This document shows, piece after piece, positions 24,534 through 33,862 of a DNA stretch of 55,234 nucleotides. The number at the start of each line of letters is the position of its first letter. The stretch's first letter is position 1. The position numbers and the translations under genes were made by a program. Below the pieces are notes generated by a model. The model did no database searches and was not told where the DNA came from. It saw only the letters and a program-made list of their open reading frames with translations. The stretch is from Candidatus Zixiibacteriota bacterium (GTDB lineage Bacteria; Zixibacteria; MSB-5A5; UBA10806; 4484-95): positions 1 through 55,234 of the forward strand of contig JAGGSN010000073.1 in the NCBI GenBank assembly GCA_021159005.1, given 5' to 3'.

Positions 24534-25885
24534 CCCACTTCACCTTTAAGCTTTATAACAGCCTTTTTAAATATCTCGCCTCGCTGTTCATAATTATCAT
24601 ACATATCGAAACTGGCGCATCCCGGCGAGAGAAGCACTGAACCATCAGGGGTTGCCAGTTTATAAGCGGATTTAACCGCTTCATTCATCGAGTCGATATA
24701 ATGAAGTTTAGTAATTCCCTTAAAAGCTGAAGCGATTATTTCAGCGGCTTCGCCAATCAGAACGACATCTTTAACATGTTTGCTAACTAAGCCGTTCAAG
24801 GTTTCAAATTTGCCGCCTTTGTCGCGCCCGCCCGCTATCAAAACAATAGGCGGCGCTACAGACTGCAGCGCCCAGTAGACAGCGTCAACGTTGGTCGCTT
24901 TTGAATCGTTGATGAAGCTGACAGTTCCAATTTTACCGGCTTTTTCCAAACGGTGCTCGACGCCCGCAAATGATTTCAAGCCGGCGGCGATGTGTTCAGC
25001 ATCTATTCCGGCGGCAATACAGCAGGCAGACGCGGCGCAGGCATTCGATATATTATGAGGTCCCTTAATGCCTATGTCTTTAATATCAATTATGCGTTCT
25101 TTCTTGTCATACCGGCTTATATACATCGAACCATGTTCTATAAAACAGCCATTATCAATTATGCTGTGATTGGAAAAATTCAGAATTTCGCTGTTTGGTT
25201 TATATTTCTTTAGATGATTATCATCATAATTTAAAACCGCTTTATCGATGCTGTTCTGATTGGAGAATATCTTCAGTTTCAAAGCGATATAGTTTTCCAT
25301 AGTTTTATGACGGTCGAGATGGTCGGGGGTTATATTTAATACAACGGCTATATCGGGTTTGAATTTGTCAATCCATTCGAGTTGAAAAGTGGATACCTCA
25401 ATAATTCCCCAGCCGCTGTTTTTTATATCGCGAGCAATACTGACAAATGGCTTGCCGATATTGCCGGCAACTTCACAGGATATATTTGCCTGCCTGAATA
25501 TCTCTCCAATTAGAGATGTTGTAGTTGTTTTTCCATTGGAGCCGGTAATGGCAATAATTTTCCCTTGGCATAATAAATAGCCAAGCTCCAGTTCTGATAT
25601 AATTTTGATGTTATTAGCCTGCGCCTGAATTAGTATGTCAGAATCGGCTGGAATCCCCGGACTGGTTACTATGAGCTGACAATTGAAAACATCCTTGCTG
25701 TGTCCGCCGAATTCATGTTTAATGTTTCGCTTTTTCAGCAGGCTTAATGCCTCCGGGAATTTATCCGCCGGACTTATTTCGGATAGGAAGACATCCGCGC
25801 CAAGTTCAGTTAATACCTCAGCCGATGCCAGCCCGGAGCGCGCGGCGCCAATTATGCTGATTTTTTTCTCTGTAAAATCCATCAT
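24530..25885 (-). CDS. murD: UDP-N-acetylmuramoylalanine--D-glutamate ligase MurD
   Basis: 451 residues. N-terminal Rossmann domain (ISIIGAARSGLASAEVL), ATP loop GSNGKTTTTSLIG (115 onward), VLNITPDHLDRH, VEHRLE, FINDSKATNVDA, IAGGRDKGG and LLSPGCASFDMYDNYEQRGEIFK, all typical of MurD. Adds D-Glu to UDP-MurNAc-L-Ala in the cytoplasm. Overlaps mraY and ftsW by 4 bases each. Confidence 0.97.
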   Translation of the reverse strand: MMDFTEKKISIIGAARSGLASAEVLTELGADVFLSEISPADKFPEALSLLKKRNIKHEFGGHSKDVFNCQLIVTSPGIPADSDILIQAQANNIKIISELELGYLLCQGKIIAITGSNGKTTTTSLIGEIFRQANISCEVAGNIGKPFVSIARDIKNSGWGIIEVSTFQLEWIDKFKPDIAVVLNITPDHLDRHKTMENYIALKLKIFSNQNSIDKAVLNYDDNHLKKYKPNSEILNFSNHSIIDNGCFIEHGSMYISRYDKKERIIDIKDIGIKGPHNISNACAASACCIAAGIDAEHIAAGLKSFAGVEHRLEKAGKIGTVSFINDSKATNVDAVYWALQSVAPPIVLIAGGRDKGGKFETLNGLVSKHVKDVVLIGEAAEIIASAFKGITKLHYIDSMNEAVKSAYKLATPDGSVLLSPGCASFDMYDNYEQRGEIFKKAVIKLKGEVG

Positions 25886-26967
25886 CTAATCTTCAATGTG
25901 CTGATGCTTATCAGCGCGAAAATAATGCCAATAATCCAGAACCTCACGGTGATTTTTTGTTCCGACCAACCCAGCAATTCAAAATGGTGATGCAAAGGCG
26001 CCATTTTGAATACTCGTTTGCCTGTCATCTTGAAATAAAGCACCTGAACAATCACTGAAAGTGCGACTATTACAAAAACACCACCCATAATTACAAGCAG
26101 TATTTCTTTTTTAATTAACAAAGCCAACCCGCCAAGAATACCGCCGAGAGCTAAAGCGCCTGTATCGCCCATAAAAACCTGAGCCGGATTTGCATTGAAC
26201 CATAAAAAGCCAAGGCATGCTCCCAGCAAAGCGCCGCAAAAAATAGTTAACTCGCCGGCATCTTTAAGATATTCGATATTGAGATAGCTTGAAAAATCTA
26301 CACGACCGGTTATATAAGTCAAACCAATAAATCCCAATGCGCAAATTCCCACAAGTCCGATAGCTAAACCATCAAGACCGTCAGTAAGATTGACTGCATT
26401 TGAGGCTCCGGTTATTACTATTACCACAAACGGGATATACAATATTCCGAAATCGAGAAAGATATCTTTAAAGAAAGGGATGCTTGTGGCGGTTGTAAAA
26501 TTAGGGTCGGGCGGTTTGAAATAGAGGATGGAACCAATGATAAGTCCAAGTAAAATCTGGCCGGCTAATTTTTTTCGCGCAACAATTCCCTTTTTTTGCT
26601 TCTTTATAGTTTTAAGATAATCATCCATGAAGCCAAGAAGCCCCATTGAAACCGTTACCAGAAGAATTAAATGAATATACTCGTTTGTTAAATCTACCCA
26701 GAGAAGCGTCGGCACTATTATTGAAATCAAGATAAGCAAACCGCCCATCGTGGGAGTGCCCTCTTTTGCCAGATGCGACTTCGGGCCGTCATCCCTGATA
26801 TTTTCTTTGATTTGCTTTTGCTTCAAATACTGAATGAAAATAGCGCCGAATATGAAACTGATAAGCATTGCCGTAATAGTTGCATAAGCCGTGCGGAACG
26901 TTATATACTTGAAAATATTAAAACCGCTGATATGCTGACTTAACGGATACAGTAAATGATATAGCAT
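25882..26967 (-). CDS. mraY: Phospho-N-acetylmuramoyl-pentapeptide transferase MraY
   Basis: 361 residues, ten predicted membrane helices. Attaches phospho-MurNAc-pentapeptide to undecaprenyl phosphate, giving lipid I. Signature motifs: AKEGTPTMGGLLIL, LGFMDDYLK, NAVNLTDGLDGLA, FLWFNANPAQVFMGDTGALALGG and MAPLHHHFELLGWSEQKITVRFW. All aspartates of the active site are kept. The ATG shares a base with the murF stop. Confidence 0.98.
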   Translation of the reverse strand: MLYHLLYPLSQHISGFNIFKYITFRTAYATITAMLISFIFGAIFIQYLKQKQIKENIRDDGPKSHLAKEGTPTMGGLLILISIIVPTLLWVDLTNEYIHLILLVTVSMGLLGFMDDYLKTIKKQKKGIVARKKLAGQILLGLIIGSILYFKPPDPNFTTATSIPFFKDIFLDFGILYIPFVVIVITGASNAVNLTDGLDGLAIGLVGICALGFIGLTYITGRVDFSSYLNIEYLKDAGELTIFCGALLGACLGFLWFNANPAQVFMGDTGALALGGILGGLALLIKKEILLVIMGGVFVIVALSVIVQVLYFKMTGKRVFKMAPLHHHFELLGWSEQKITVRFWIIGIIFALISISTLKIR

Positions 26968-28361
26968 TAATCATTTCTCCTGAATGAGCGTGTTATTTCC
27001 TCTAACGCCATACCCCTGGAACCCTTCACTAAAACGACATCAGCTGCTTTAAGATATTGATTTAAACAGTGAATCAATTCGCTTTTATTTTTGAAATGCT
27101 CTTTTATGCCCGATTGGAATTTGGACAGATAATACTTGGATAATTTGCCATAGGTAAAAAGAGCGTCGATATTTCTCAGGTTTAAATACCAGCCGATTTC
27201 AACATGAAAATCTTCCTTGTTAACACCCAATTCAAACATATCTCCCAGTACCGCAACTTTTCGTCCCCATGAGGGGTAGTTAGCTAAAGCGTCAATAGCG
27301 TTTTCCATAGAAACCGGGTTGGCATTATAGCAGTCATTGATAAATACCACGCCGCCGCTCTCGAAAACCTCCGACCGCAGATGATAGGCTTTCAATTTGC
27401 TTAATGGCTCTATCAAGCTTTCGGGGCGGACTCCAAGATGTACGGAAGCGGCTATTGCCGCTGCGGCGTTGTATATATTATGTTTTCCGGGATAGTTGAT
27501 TTGATAGCTAACGCCGTTTAATTTAAATGAGCTTTTTTTGCCCGCTATGATTGAAAACCCGCTCACTTTATAATCAGCATCCTTTTCAATGCCGTAAGTA
27601 ATTGTATTCTGCGGTGTTTTTTTTATCCATTCCGAAAGGATGTTATCATCGATGTTCAGTATTACCGTTCCATTTGCCGGCAGCCTTTTCACCAATTCAT
27701 ATTTTGCTTTGGCAATGGCATCGATAGAACCCATTGTCTCAAGATGAACCGGCGCAATATTAGTAAACACCGCTGTCTGAGGACGGCTTATTTCAGCTAA
27801 ACGAGACATCTCGCCGGGTATGCTCATACCCAGTTCGAAAACCCCAACCCGATAATTATGATTCAGATTAAAAAGCGACAGCGGCAGCCCGACCAGATTG
27901 TTGAAATTGCCTGTTGTTTTAAGGACTGTATATTTAGTTTGCAAGCAGGCGGCAAGCATCTCCTTAGTGGTGGTTTTACCGTTTGATCCGGTAATGCCTA
28001 TACACTCGATATTGAATTTCTCTCTATAATATGACGCCAGATTGCCAAAAGCCCTAAGCGTATCATTTACTTTGAATACTATAACATCACCGGCGGAGAT
28101 GTTTTTACTGACAACAACGCCCGAGGCGCCGTTAGCGATAGCCTGCTGTATATAATCGTGGCCATCAAACCGTTCGCCCTTAATAGCGAAGAAAAGGTCA
28201 TCCTTTTTAGTAGTCCTGCTGTCAATTGATACGCCATTAAAACCAACTTCATCAAAAGATAACAGCCGCTTGCCATGATTTTTTGCTGTTTTTAGCGGTT
28301 GTACGCTTAGAGCATTTTGAATATCAGAGCAAGCTAATTTCATTTTCTCAAGAACCTTCAT
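26967..28361 (-). CDS. murF: UDP-MurNAc-tripeptide--D-Ala-D-Ala ligase MurF
   Basis: 464 residues. N-terminal domain with VSIDSRTTKKDDLFFAIKGERFDGHDY, ATP loop GSNGKTTTKEML (125 onward), VFELGMSIPGEMSRLAEI, IFTNIAPVHLE-type motif, and FINDCYNANPVSMENAID. Adds the preformed D-Ala-D-Ala dipeptide. The start overlaps the end of murE by 14 bases. The Ddl ligase that makes its substrate is not in this window. Confidence 0.97.
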   Translation of the reverse strand: MKVLEKMKLACSDIQNALSVQPLKTAKNHGKRLLSFDEVGFNGVSIDSRTTKKDDLFFAIKGERFDGHDYIQQAIANGASGVVVSKNISAGDVIVFKVNDTLRAFGNLASYYREKFNIECIGITGSNGKTTTKEMLAACLQTKYTVLKTTGNFNNLVGLPLSLFNLNHNYRVGVFELGMSIPGEMSRLAEISRPQTAVFTNIAPVHLETMGSIDAIAKAKYELVKRLPANGTVILNIDDNILSEWIKKTPQNTITYGIEKDADYKVSGFSIIAGKKSSFKLNGVSYQINYPGKHNIYNAAAAIAASVHLGVRPESLIEPLSKLKAYHLRSEVFESGGVVFINDCYNANPVSMENAIDALANYPSWGRKVAVLGDMFELGVNKEDFHVEIGWYLNLRNIDALFTYGKLSKYYLSKFQSGIKEHFKNKSELIHCLNQYLKAADVVLVKGSRGMALEEITRSFRRND

Positions 28362-29874
28362 AGCCCATTTTCCTAAGATGCTTTTTTATAACTATCGGGT
28401 CGGAAAAGTAATGACGAGTATTGCCGACTATTTGGTAATCCTCGTGCCCTTTGCCCGCTATGATGACCAGATCGCCTTTCTTTGCCGATGCTAATGCTTG
28501 TCCAATTGCTTCATCCCTGTTAGCATTGACCGTATATTTTATATTATTGGGAATCCCTTTTAGTATATCATTAATGATTTTTTGAGGGTCTTCAGTGCGC
28601 GGATTATCAGAGGCAACAAACATCCGGTCGGCATACTGAGCCGCTATTTTCCCCATTATAGGACGTTTGGTTTTGTCGCGGTCGCCGCCGCAGCCAAAAA
28701 CAAGAATCTTGTCGCCATCAGCATTTATGCCCTTAAGCAAATTTTCAAGCGCATCAGGCGTATGAGCATAATCAACTATGATATCAAATGGTTGGCCTAC
28801 CTCAATTTTTTCTACTCGTCCCGGTACCTGCGGAGCATTTTGCAGGGCTTTGACGGCTTTCACAAAATCACATCCTATGCTTACTACCGCCGCAATAGCC
28901 GCTCCGGCATTATACAAATTGAATATGCCCAAAAGCGGCATTTCACCTGTTATCGTTTTGCCTTTGTATGATGCTTCAAAATATCTCAGGTTATTTTCAA
29001 AGCCCTTATCTGCAATTATTATATCCGCTGATTTGGCGCCTTCTGTTTTTTCAGCTGTTGAGTATGAGAGAATTTTACCTCGGCATGCTTCTTTTATCTT
29101 TTGATAATATTTATCATCAAAATTTAACACGGCAAATCCATCATCATCAAGCAATTCCGCAAAGAGAATGGACTTGGCTTTGAAATAGCTTTCCATATCT
29201 TTATGATAATCGAGATGATCCTGAGTCAGATTCGTAAAGACTGCTCCGGAAAACTTAACGTCATCACAACGATGCTGAATTAGCCCGTGCGATGATACCT
29301 CCATCACACAGCCGTCAATGTTATAATCGCGCATCTCAGCTAAATACATCTGAGTGTCTATAGAGTTTGGAGTAGTATTCAATGCGTTGATTAACCGCTT
29401 ACCGGTGTCATAACCAACAGTTCCGATATTTCCCCAACGTTCGCCCATTGTTTTCATTATATGGTTTATCAGGAAGCAGACAGTTGTCTTGCCGTTTGTG
29501 CCGGTTATCCCGATAATTTTCAACTGCTTCGATGGGTAATCATAAAAGCGGGAGGCCACTGCCGACATGATTCGCCTGATGTTATCGCACCTGATAACCG
29601 GAACGTTTTTGATATTATTATTTTTCGCTTGAGTTGCTACCGCATTTGCCCCAAGCGATACGGCTTCCGCAATAAATTTTGCGCCATCGGTTAGATAACC
29701 GGGTATAGCGAAAAATAAATCGCCTTGTTTTACTCTGCGAGAATCATACGCCAGGCCGGTTATCTCCACCGGAAAATAATCTTGCGCGATAATAACATCA
29801 AGACCGGCAAATAATTTTTCCAATTGAATCGGTTTATAGTCTGAAGCCATATTATTGTCGATAGTCAAAATCAT
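28348..29874 (-). CDS. murE: UDP-MurNAc-dipeptide--meso-2,6-diaminopimelate ligase MurE
   Basis: 508 residues. Motifs: LAYDSRRVKQGDLFFAIPGYLTDG, ATP loop GTNGKTT (125 onward), EVSSHGLIQHR, FTNLTQDHLDYH, and DNPRTEDP (423-430). DNPR is the known determinant for meso-diaminopimelate rather than lysine, so the cell wall is predicted to be DAP-type. The ATG at 29874 overlaps the ftsI stop (ATGA); a later Met at residue 9 is possible. Confidence 0.97.
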   Translation of the reverse strand: MILTIDNNMASDYKPIQLEKLFAGLDVIIAQDYFPVEITGLAYDSRRVKQGDLFFAIPGYLTDGAKFIAEAVSLGANAVATQAKNNNIKNVPVIRCDNIRRIMSAVASRFYDYPSKQLKIIGITGTNGKTTVCFLINHIMKTMGERWGNIGTVGYDTGKRLINALNTTPNSIDTQMYLAEMRDYNIDGCVMEVSSHGLIQHRCDDVKFSGAVFTNLTQDHLDYHKDMESYFKAKSILFAELLDDDGFAVLNFDDKYYQKIKEACRGKILSYSTAEKTEGAKSADIIIADKGFENNLRYFEASYKGKTITGEMPLLGIFNLYNAGAAIAAVVSIGCDFVKAVKALQNAPQVPGRVEKIEVGQPFDIIVDYAHTPDALENLLKGINADGDKILVFGCGGDRDKTKRPIMGKIAAQYADRMFVASDNPRTEDPQKIINDILKGIPNNIKYTVNANRDEAIGQALASAKKGDLVIIAGKGHEDYQIVGNTRHYFSDPIVIKKHLRKMGYEGS

Positions 29875-31823
29875 CCGATTTTAAACCTCAATTTTAATAT
29901 CTCCCCATCAATATATTTCTTGCCGGCGGCTGGAGTTTGAGAATAGACTAAACCGGAACCGTCAAATTCGCATTCGATGCCTTTCATCGCCGCTAAGATT
30001 AATGCCTGCTTTATCGTTAAGCCCTTGAAATCCGGAATTTGACCTTCGTTGTCAGCATCGTTATAATAGCGGGCAGAGGTTTCTATCATCAAGGCAAATT
30101 CGGATTTTAAATCATCTGACGTCATCTCGATTATATTGTCTGCATACTGGTCGGTTGATAAGATTCTTTCCACCATAAACTGCGGCAGGCAATAATACCT
30201 TTCGGCGATATTTCTAAATACCGGCGCGGCAGTCTCTCCACCGCAGCGCGAGTTCTTCGGCTCATCGAAAAGCACGATTCCAACTATCATAGGGTTATCC
30301 GCAGGAAAGTAGCCGACAAATGATGCTCTCGATTTTTTCCAATCGTAGCCTTTTTTATCATCTCTAAGCTTGATGGCTGTGCCGGTTTTCCCGGCGATAG
30401 AAACCATATCAGAAGAGGCTTTTTGGGCAGTGCCGCAGACAACAACCTGCCTTAAGAATTCATTAAGCACGCTTTTCACTTCGGAAGCTAAAACCCGCCT
30501 GATTTTTTGCGGACATCCCAGAGGTTTTGCGTTGCCATCAGCATCAATAATTTCCTTGCCGAAATACGGTCGATGCAGATACCCATCCGAGGCTATCATT
30601 TCATATAATGCGGTAATCTGTAATGGTGATGCCGATATGCCGTGCCCAAAACTGACATTTGCCAAGTAATGTTCGCGCCAATCCGGATGCATAACATAAC
30701 CGCTTGCCTCAGCTGGGAAATCCACGCCTAAAGGCATATTAAACCCTGCTTCTTTAATAATCTTAAATAGGGAAATATCGCCCAGAGCAAGAGCCATTTT
30801 AGCGGCGCCAATATTTGAGGAATGAACAATAATATCCTCAACAGTGAGGCTATCGAACTTGTGGTCATCATGAATTATTCTATTGCCGATCCGGAACTTA
30901 CCATTTTCTACGAATAAAACAGTATTGGGTTCAAATAAACCGTTTGAAATTGCCGCCGCGGCTGTTACAATTTTAAATGTTGATCCCGGTTCATATTGAT
31001 CGGTGATTGCTCGATTGCGGGTTGCGGGTTTGCCCAAGCTATCCAAAACCGCGCACGCCATTATCTCGCCGGTACCGGCTTTTATAAAAATAGCTATTCC
31101 GCATTGAGCATTATTATTAATCATTCCCGCTTTTAATTCCTGTTCGACTATTTGCTGAAAGTCTAAATCGATAGTCAGCGCCAAGTCGGAACCGCGGCAT
31201 GGTTCTATTAACGGCTTTTCCTCAAACCGGTAGCTATGACCCAGCCCATCGCGTTTAAATACCGCTTTGCCGTATGAACCTGCGAGAAACTTGTCATATT
31301 GAATTTCTATGCCCGAAAGGCCGTTAGCATCAATATCAACTCTGCCCAAAAGCGACCGGGCAAGCTGACCGGCTGGATACACTCGTTTGGGTTCGACAAG
31401 GCGGTTTAATGTTTCAATTTTGGATTTTTTAAGCGTCTTTTCCAACCTTTTATCGGTTTTTCTGGCGACCCATAGAAATCGAGGGTGATTCTTAAATTTT
31501 TTCAGCCAATTTGAAGAACCGATAATCTTTTTTAATTTCCTGGCAGCTCTTCTCTTATCTTTAATTTGCTCGGGAACGATATAATATGAATACGAATCGA
31601 TATCCTGAGCCAGCGCTTTATAATTTCTGTCATATATCGTACCTCGCTTGGCTTGAATATCAATAACTAAATTTTGCTGTCTATCGGCAGCAATGAGAAA
31701 CTTCTCGCGGTCGATAATCTGAAGCCAGACCAAGCGGCCGATAAATACTGCCCATATCAAAATAAATATAATCTTAACCGAAGTAAGCCTCGGACTTAAT
31801 TTGCTTTGTATTAATCCGGTCAT
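29871..31823 (-). CDS. ftsI: Septal peptidoglycan transpeptidase FtsI/PBP with C-terminal PASTA domain
   Basis: 650 residues. One N-terminal membrane helix (~15-35), a PBP dimerisation domain (RGTIYDRNYKALAQD at 60-74; GLSGIEIQYDKFLAG), the transpeptidase domain with STFK (S281-K284), SSN (335-337) and KTG (479-481), and a C-terminal PASTA domain (~590-650; IPDFKGLTIKQALILA, then SQTPAAGKKY). It crosslinks septal peptidoglycan with FtsW. The PASTA tail makes it SpoVD/PBP2x-like rather than like E. coli FtsI. Overlaps ftsL and murE by 4 bases. Confidence 0.95.
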   Translation of the reverse strand: MTGLIQSKLSPRLTSVKIIFILIWAVFIGRLVWLQIIDREKFLIAADRQQNLVIDIQAKRGTIYDRNYKALAQDIDSYSYYIVPEQIKDKRRAARKLKKIIGSSNWLKKFKNHPRFLWVARKTDKRLEKTLKKSKIETLNRLVEPKRVYPAGQLARSLLGRVDIDANGLSGIEIQYDKFLAGSYGKAVFKRDGLGHSYRFEEKPLIEPCRGSDLALTIDLDFQQIVEQELKAGMINNNAQCGIAIFIKAGTGEIMACAVLDSLGKPATRNRAITDQYEPGSTFKIVTAAAAISNGLFEPNTVLFVENGKFRIGNRIIHDDHKFDSLTVEDIIVHSSNIGAAKMALALGDISLFKIIKEAGFNMPLGVDFPAEASGYVMHPDWREHYLANVSFGHGISASPLQITALYEMIASDGYLHRPYFGKEIIDADGNAKPLGCPQKIRRVLASEVKSVLNEFLRQVVVCGTAQKASSDMVSIAGKTGTAIKLRDDKKGYDWKKSRASFVGYFPADNPMIVGIVLFDEPKNSRCGGETAAPVFRNIAERYYCLPQFMVERILSTDQYADNIIEMTSDDLKSEFALMIETSARYYNDADNEGQIPDFKGLTIKQALILAAMKGIECEFDGSGLVYSQTPAAGKKYIDGEILKLRFKIG

Positions 31824-32209
31824 CTTTTTCCCAACAAAGAATCAAATACTCTTTCTAAAAAACTTCCCACACTGGCGAAAAGGCTCTGGTCTATTTTTTG
31901 CTTAGCCGTCGTTTTATCGAATAAGACAATTCGCTTTTTTACATCATAGGTCATGCCGTAATTTTGACGGACACAGTTATCTATCCATGCTATTGATCTA
32001 TATTTTTCAAGTTCAACATAAAATCGCCTGTTCTGCTCGGCTAAATTCTTTTTAGCGCGCTCCAATTGAGTCAATTGTCGTGAAAGTCTATCTGCTTCGT
32101 TTGATTTCCAAACCCAGATTACCGCCAGAAAAAATAACACCGGAAATAAGAGTTTGACTTGCACAAACTGCTTTTTCTTTTTACGCCGCGGCTTCAATTC
32201 TCTCCACAA
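31820..32209 (-). CDS. ftsL: FtsL-like divisome protein
   Basis: 129 residues: a very basic cytoplasmic tail (RELKPRRKKKKQ), one membrane helix (~22-40; LLFPVLFFLAVIWVW) and a heptad-like coiled coil (~43-75; ADRLSRQLTQLERAKKNLAEQN), then a C-terminal tail. This small bitopic layout and its place between rsmH and ftsI identify it as FtsL, which has little sequence conservation. FtsL links FtsQ/FtsB to FtsW/FtsI. The start overlaps the end of rsmH by 29 bases. Confidence 0.85.
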   Translation of the reverse strand: MWRELKPRRKKKKQFVQVKLLFPVLFFLAVIWVWKSNEADRLSRQLTQLERAKKNLAEQNRRFYVELEKYRSIAWIDNCVRQNYGMTYDVKKRIVLFDKTTAKQKIDQSLFASVGSFLERVFDSLLGKR

Positions 32210-33140
32210 CCCTCAATTTTGCCGACCTAGCTCTGGGATTTGAATTAACCTCATCAGAATCCGGTACGACAGGTTTTGAAAATACCAGCCGAATAAGCTT
32301 CTGCGCGCCGCATCGGCATTCCGGCATACCCGGAGGACAGACACATTTGCCGGAATATTTTTTGAATATCCTCTTTACCAGGCCATCCTCAAGCGAATGA
32401 TAAGTAATCACTAACGCCCGGCCGCCAACAGCCAGCAGCGGTATGACAGATTCAAGGCTTCGGCTGATATTCTCAAATTCAGCATTGACCTCTATCCTGA
32501 TTGCCTGGAAAACACGAGAGGCGGTTTTTATAAAATACTTATCGCCTGCAACAGAACGAATAATTTGGGCTAACTGCCCGGTAGTTGTAATCCTTTCGGG
32601 ATAATTCTTTATGGCTTTCGCCAATGATTTTGCTTTGCGTTCCTGCCCTAATGTCCTGAATAGAATAAACAATTCCTTTTCGCTGGAGTTTGCTATTAGA
32701 TCAGACGCAGAATATTTACGGGTATCATCAAAAGACATGCCCAATGGCCCATCATTTAGATACGAAAACCCTCTCTCCGGATCATCTATTTGAAATGAAC
32801 CTATACCAAGATCGTATAAGGCAGCGCTAATATGAGGAATCTTTTCACTTTTAAGATGAACCGCTATGTCAGCGAAGTTTGATTTAATCAATTTAGTCTC
32901 CGGCCCATATTCAGCTAAGCGGCTTGCTGCTTTTTTTAGGACTATACTGTCCAAATCAAAGCCGATATATTCAAACTTATTGCCAAATATTTTAATTACC
33001 TCTCTTGAATGGCCGCCCGCGCCGATTGTGGCATCAACAAATATGCCATCAGGACAACTCGAAAGCGATTCGATCACCTGTTTAACCATCACCGGTTGAT
33101 GAATCGAATCAGATAAGGATTTTTTTGGCCACTTCCTCAT
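32181..33140 (-). CDS. rsmH: 16S rRNA (cytosine1402-N4)-methyltransferase RsmH (MraW)
   Basis: 319 residues from ATG 33140 (MRKWPKK). The frame is open much further upstream, but that part lies inside mraZ. Homologues start a few residues before the HQPVMVKQVIESL segment, so 33140 is preferred; 33158 is an alternative and neither has a clear ribosome site. SAM-binding DATIGAGGHS; also IGFDLDSIVL, ALYDLGIGSFQIDDPERGFSY, GPLGMSFD, VFQAIRIEVNAE and ALVITYHSLEDGLVKRIFK. Methylates N4 of C1402 of 16S rRNA. It overlaps mraZ by 32 bases and ftsL by 29, suggesting coupled translation. Confidence 0.95.
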   Translation of the reverse strand: MRKWPKKSLSDSIHQPVMVKQVIESLSSCPDGIFVDATIGAGGHSREVIKIFGNKFEYIGFDLDSIVLKKAASRLAEYGPETKLIKSNFADIAVHLKSEKIPHISAALYDLGIGSFQIDDPERGFSYLNDGPLGMSFDDTRKYSASDLIANSSEKELFILFRTLGQERKAKSLAKAIKNYPERITTTGQLAQIIRSVAGDKYFIKTASRVFQAIRIEVNAEFENISRSLESVIPLLAVGGRALVITYHSLEDGLVKRIFKKYSGKCVCPPGMPECRCGAQKLIRLVFSKPVVPDSDEVNSNPRARSAKLRVVERIEAAA

Positions 33141-33543
33141 AGGATTCACTGAATTCATCCTTAAATTTCTCGAATTCATCAGGATTCCATAACTCCATTC
33201 TGTCAAGCCTTCCGTTAACAAGAACTTCTTTGTTAAATTTCGCTGTCTTAATAAGGTTAGCCGGAATAGTAATTCTTCCCTGACGGTCAACTTGAACATC
33301 GGCGGCATTAGCCAGTGTAATCCTTAAATAATAGAGAGCATTAGGGTCTGTTTTAGTCCGAGTCTTAAGTTCCTCCTCCACTTTAACCCACTCATCCTCA
33401 GGAAAAACATATAAACAGTTGTTCAAACCTCTAATTATAGTATAATTCTCTGCCATTCCCGGCGACCGTCTGTATTTGGCAGGAATGTTAAGCCTGCCTT
33501 TCTGGTCGAGTGTGTGTAAATATGAGCCTTTAAATCCGGACAA
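33109..33543 (-). CDS. mraZ: Transcriptional regulator MraZ
   Basis: 144 residues from TTG at 33543, chosen because AGGAG lies 7 bases upstream and because homologues begin at the matching point. An upstream in-frame TTG at 33606 is the -35 box of the promoter. Two AbrB-like SpoVT domains: SYLHTLDQKGRLNIPAKYRR (first repeat) and VDRQGRITIPANLIKTA (second). MraZ binds repeats upstream of its own gene in several bacteria and controls the dcw operon; no clear GTG-type repeats were identified here. First gene of the cluster. Confidence 0.93.
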   Translation of the reverse strand: MSGFKGSYLHTLDQKGRLNIPAKYRRSPGMAENYTIIRGLNNCLYVFPEDEWVKVEEELKTRTKTDPNALYYLRITLANAADVQVDRQGRITIPANLIKTAKFNKEVLVNGRLDRMELWNPDEFEKFKDEFSESYEEVAKKILI

Positions 33544-33577
33544 TCTTATTCTCCTATTTTCCCCATTATCACCCACA

Positions 33578-33606
33578 ATACTACATAATTCACCTATTGT
33601 TGTCAA
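33578..33606 (-). promoter_or_regulatory. Sigma70-type promoter of the dcw cluster
   Basis: On the minus strand TTGACA (33606-33601), a 17-bp spacer and TAGTAT (33583-33578). The predicted start of transcription near 33571 leaves a leader of about 28 bases with AGGAG before the TTG of mraZ. It is the only strong promoter seen for the 14-gene cluster. Confidence 0.7.
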
Positions 33607-33862
33607 GAATAATTTTATCTAACTCATAGCTTCTTAAAAGATATAGGACTACGGCAAACACTATGGGGTTTATACAATAATTTTTTAAAATCATTAAGCG
33701 GATTTGCCGGATATGGTTTTCAGCTCTCTTTGTAACTGATAACATCTCAATATGTTAAGCTTGCGTTTCAAATTACAACGAGACAATTTTGGCATGGTAT
33801 TTACTTTGCATTAACCCTCTGTGAATGTTTGGAAATCGAAAAAATTATACAGGAGGGAAAAA

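Noticed and set aside
33141-33308. N-terminal extension of RsmH to 33308
   Set aside because: The extra 56 codons lie inside mraZ in another frame and have no counterpart in the RsmH family.
33544-33606. Longer mraZ with a TTG start at 33606
   Set aside because: That codon is the -35 box of the only good promoter; AGGAG and homologue length point to the TTG at 33543.
33785-33820. Sigma54 promoter upstream of the C25 gene (ATGG...TTGC with 12-base spacing)
   Set aside because: Only part of the -24 element matches the consensus, and such matches are common by chance in AT-rich DNA.
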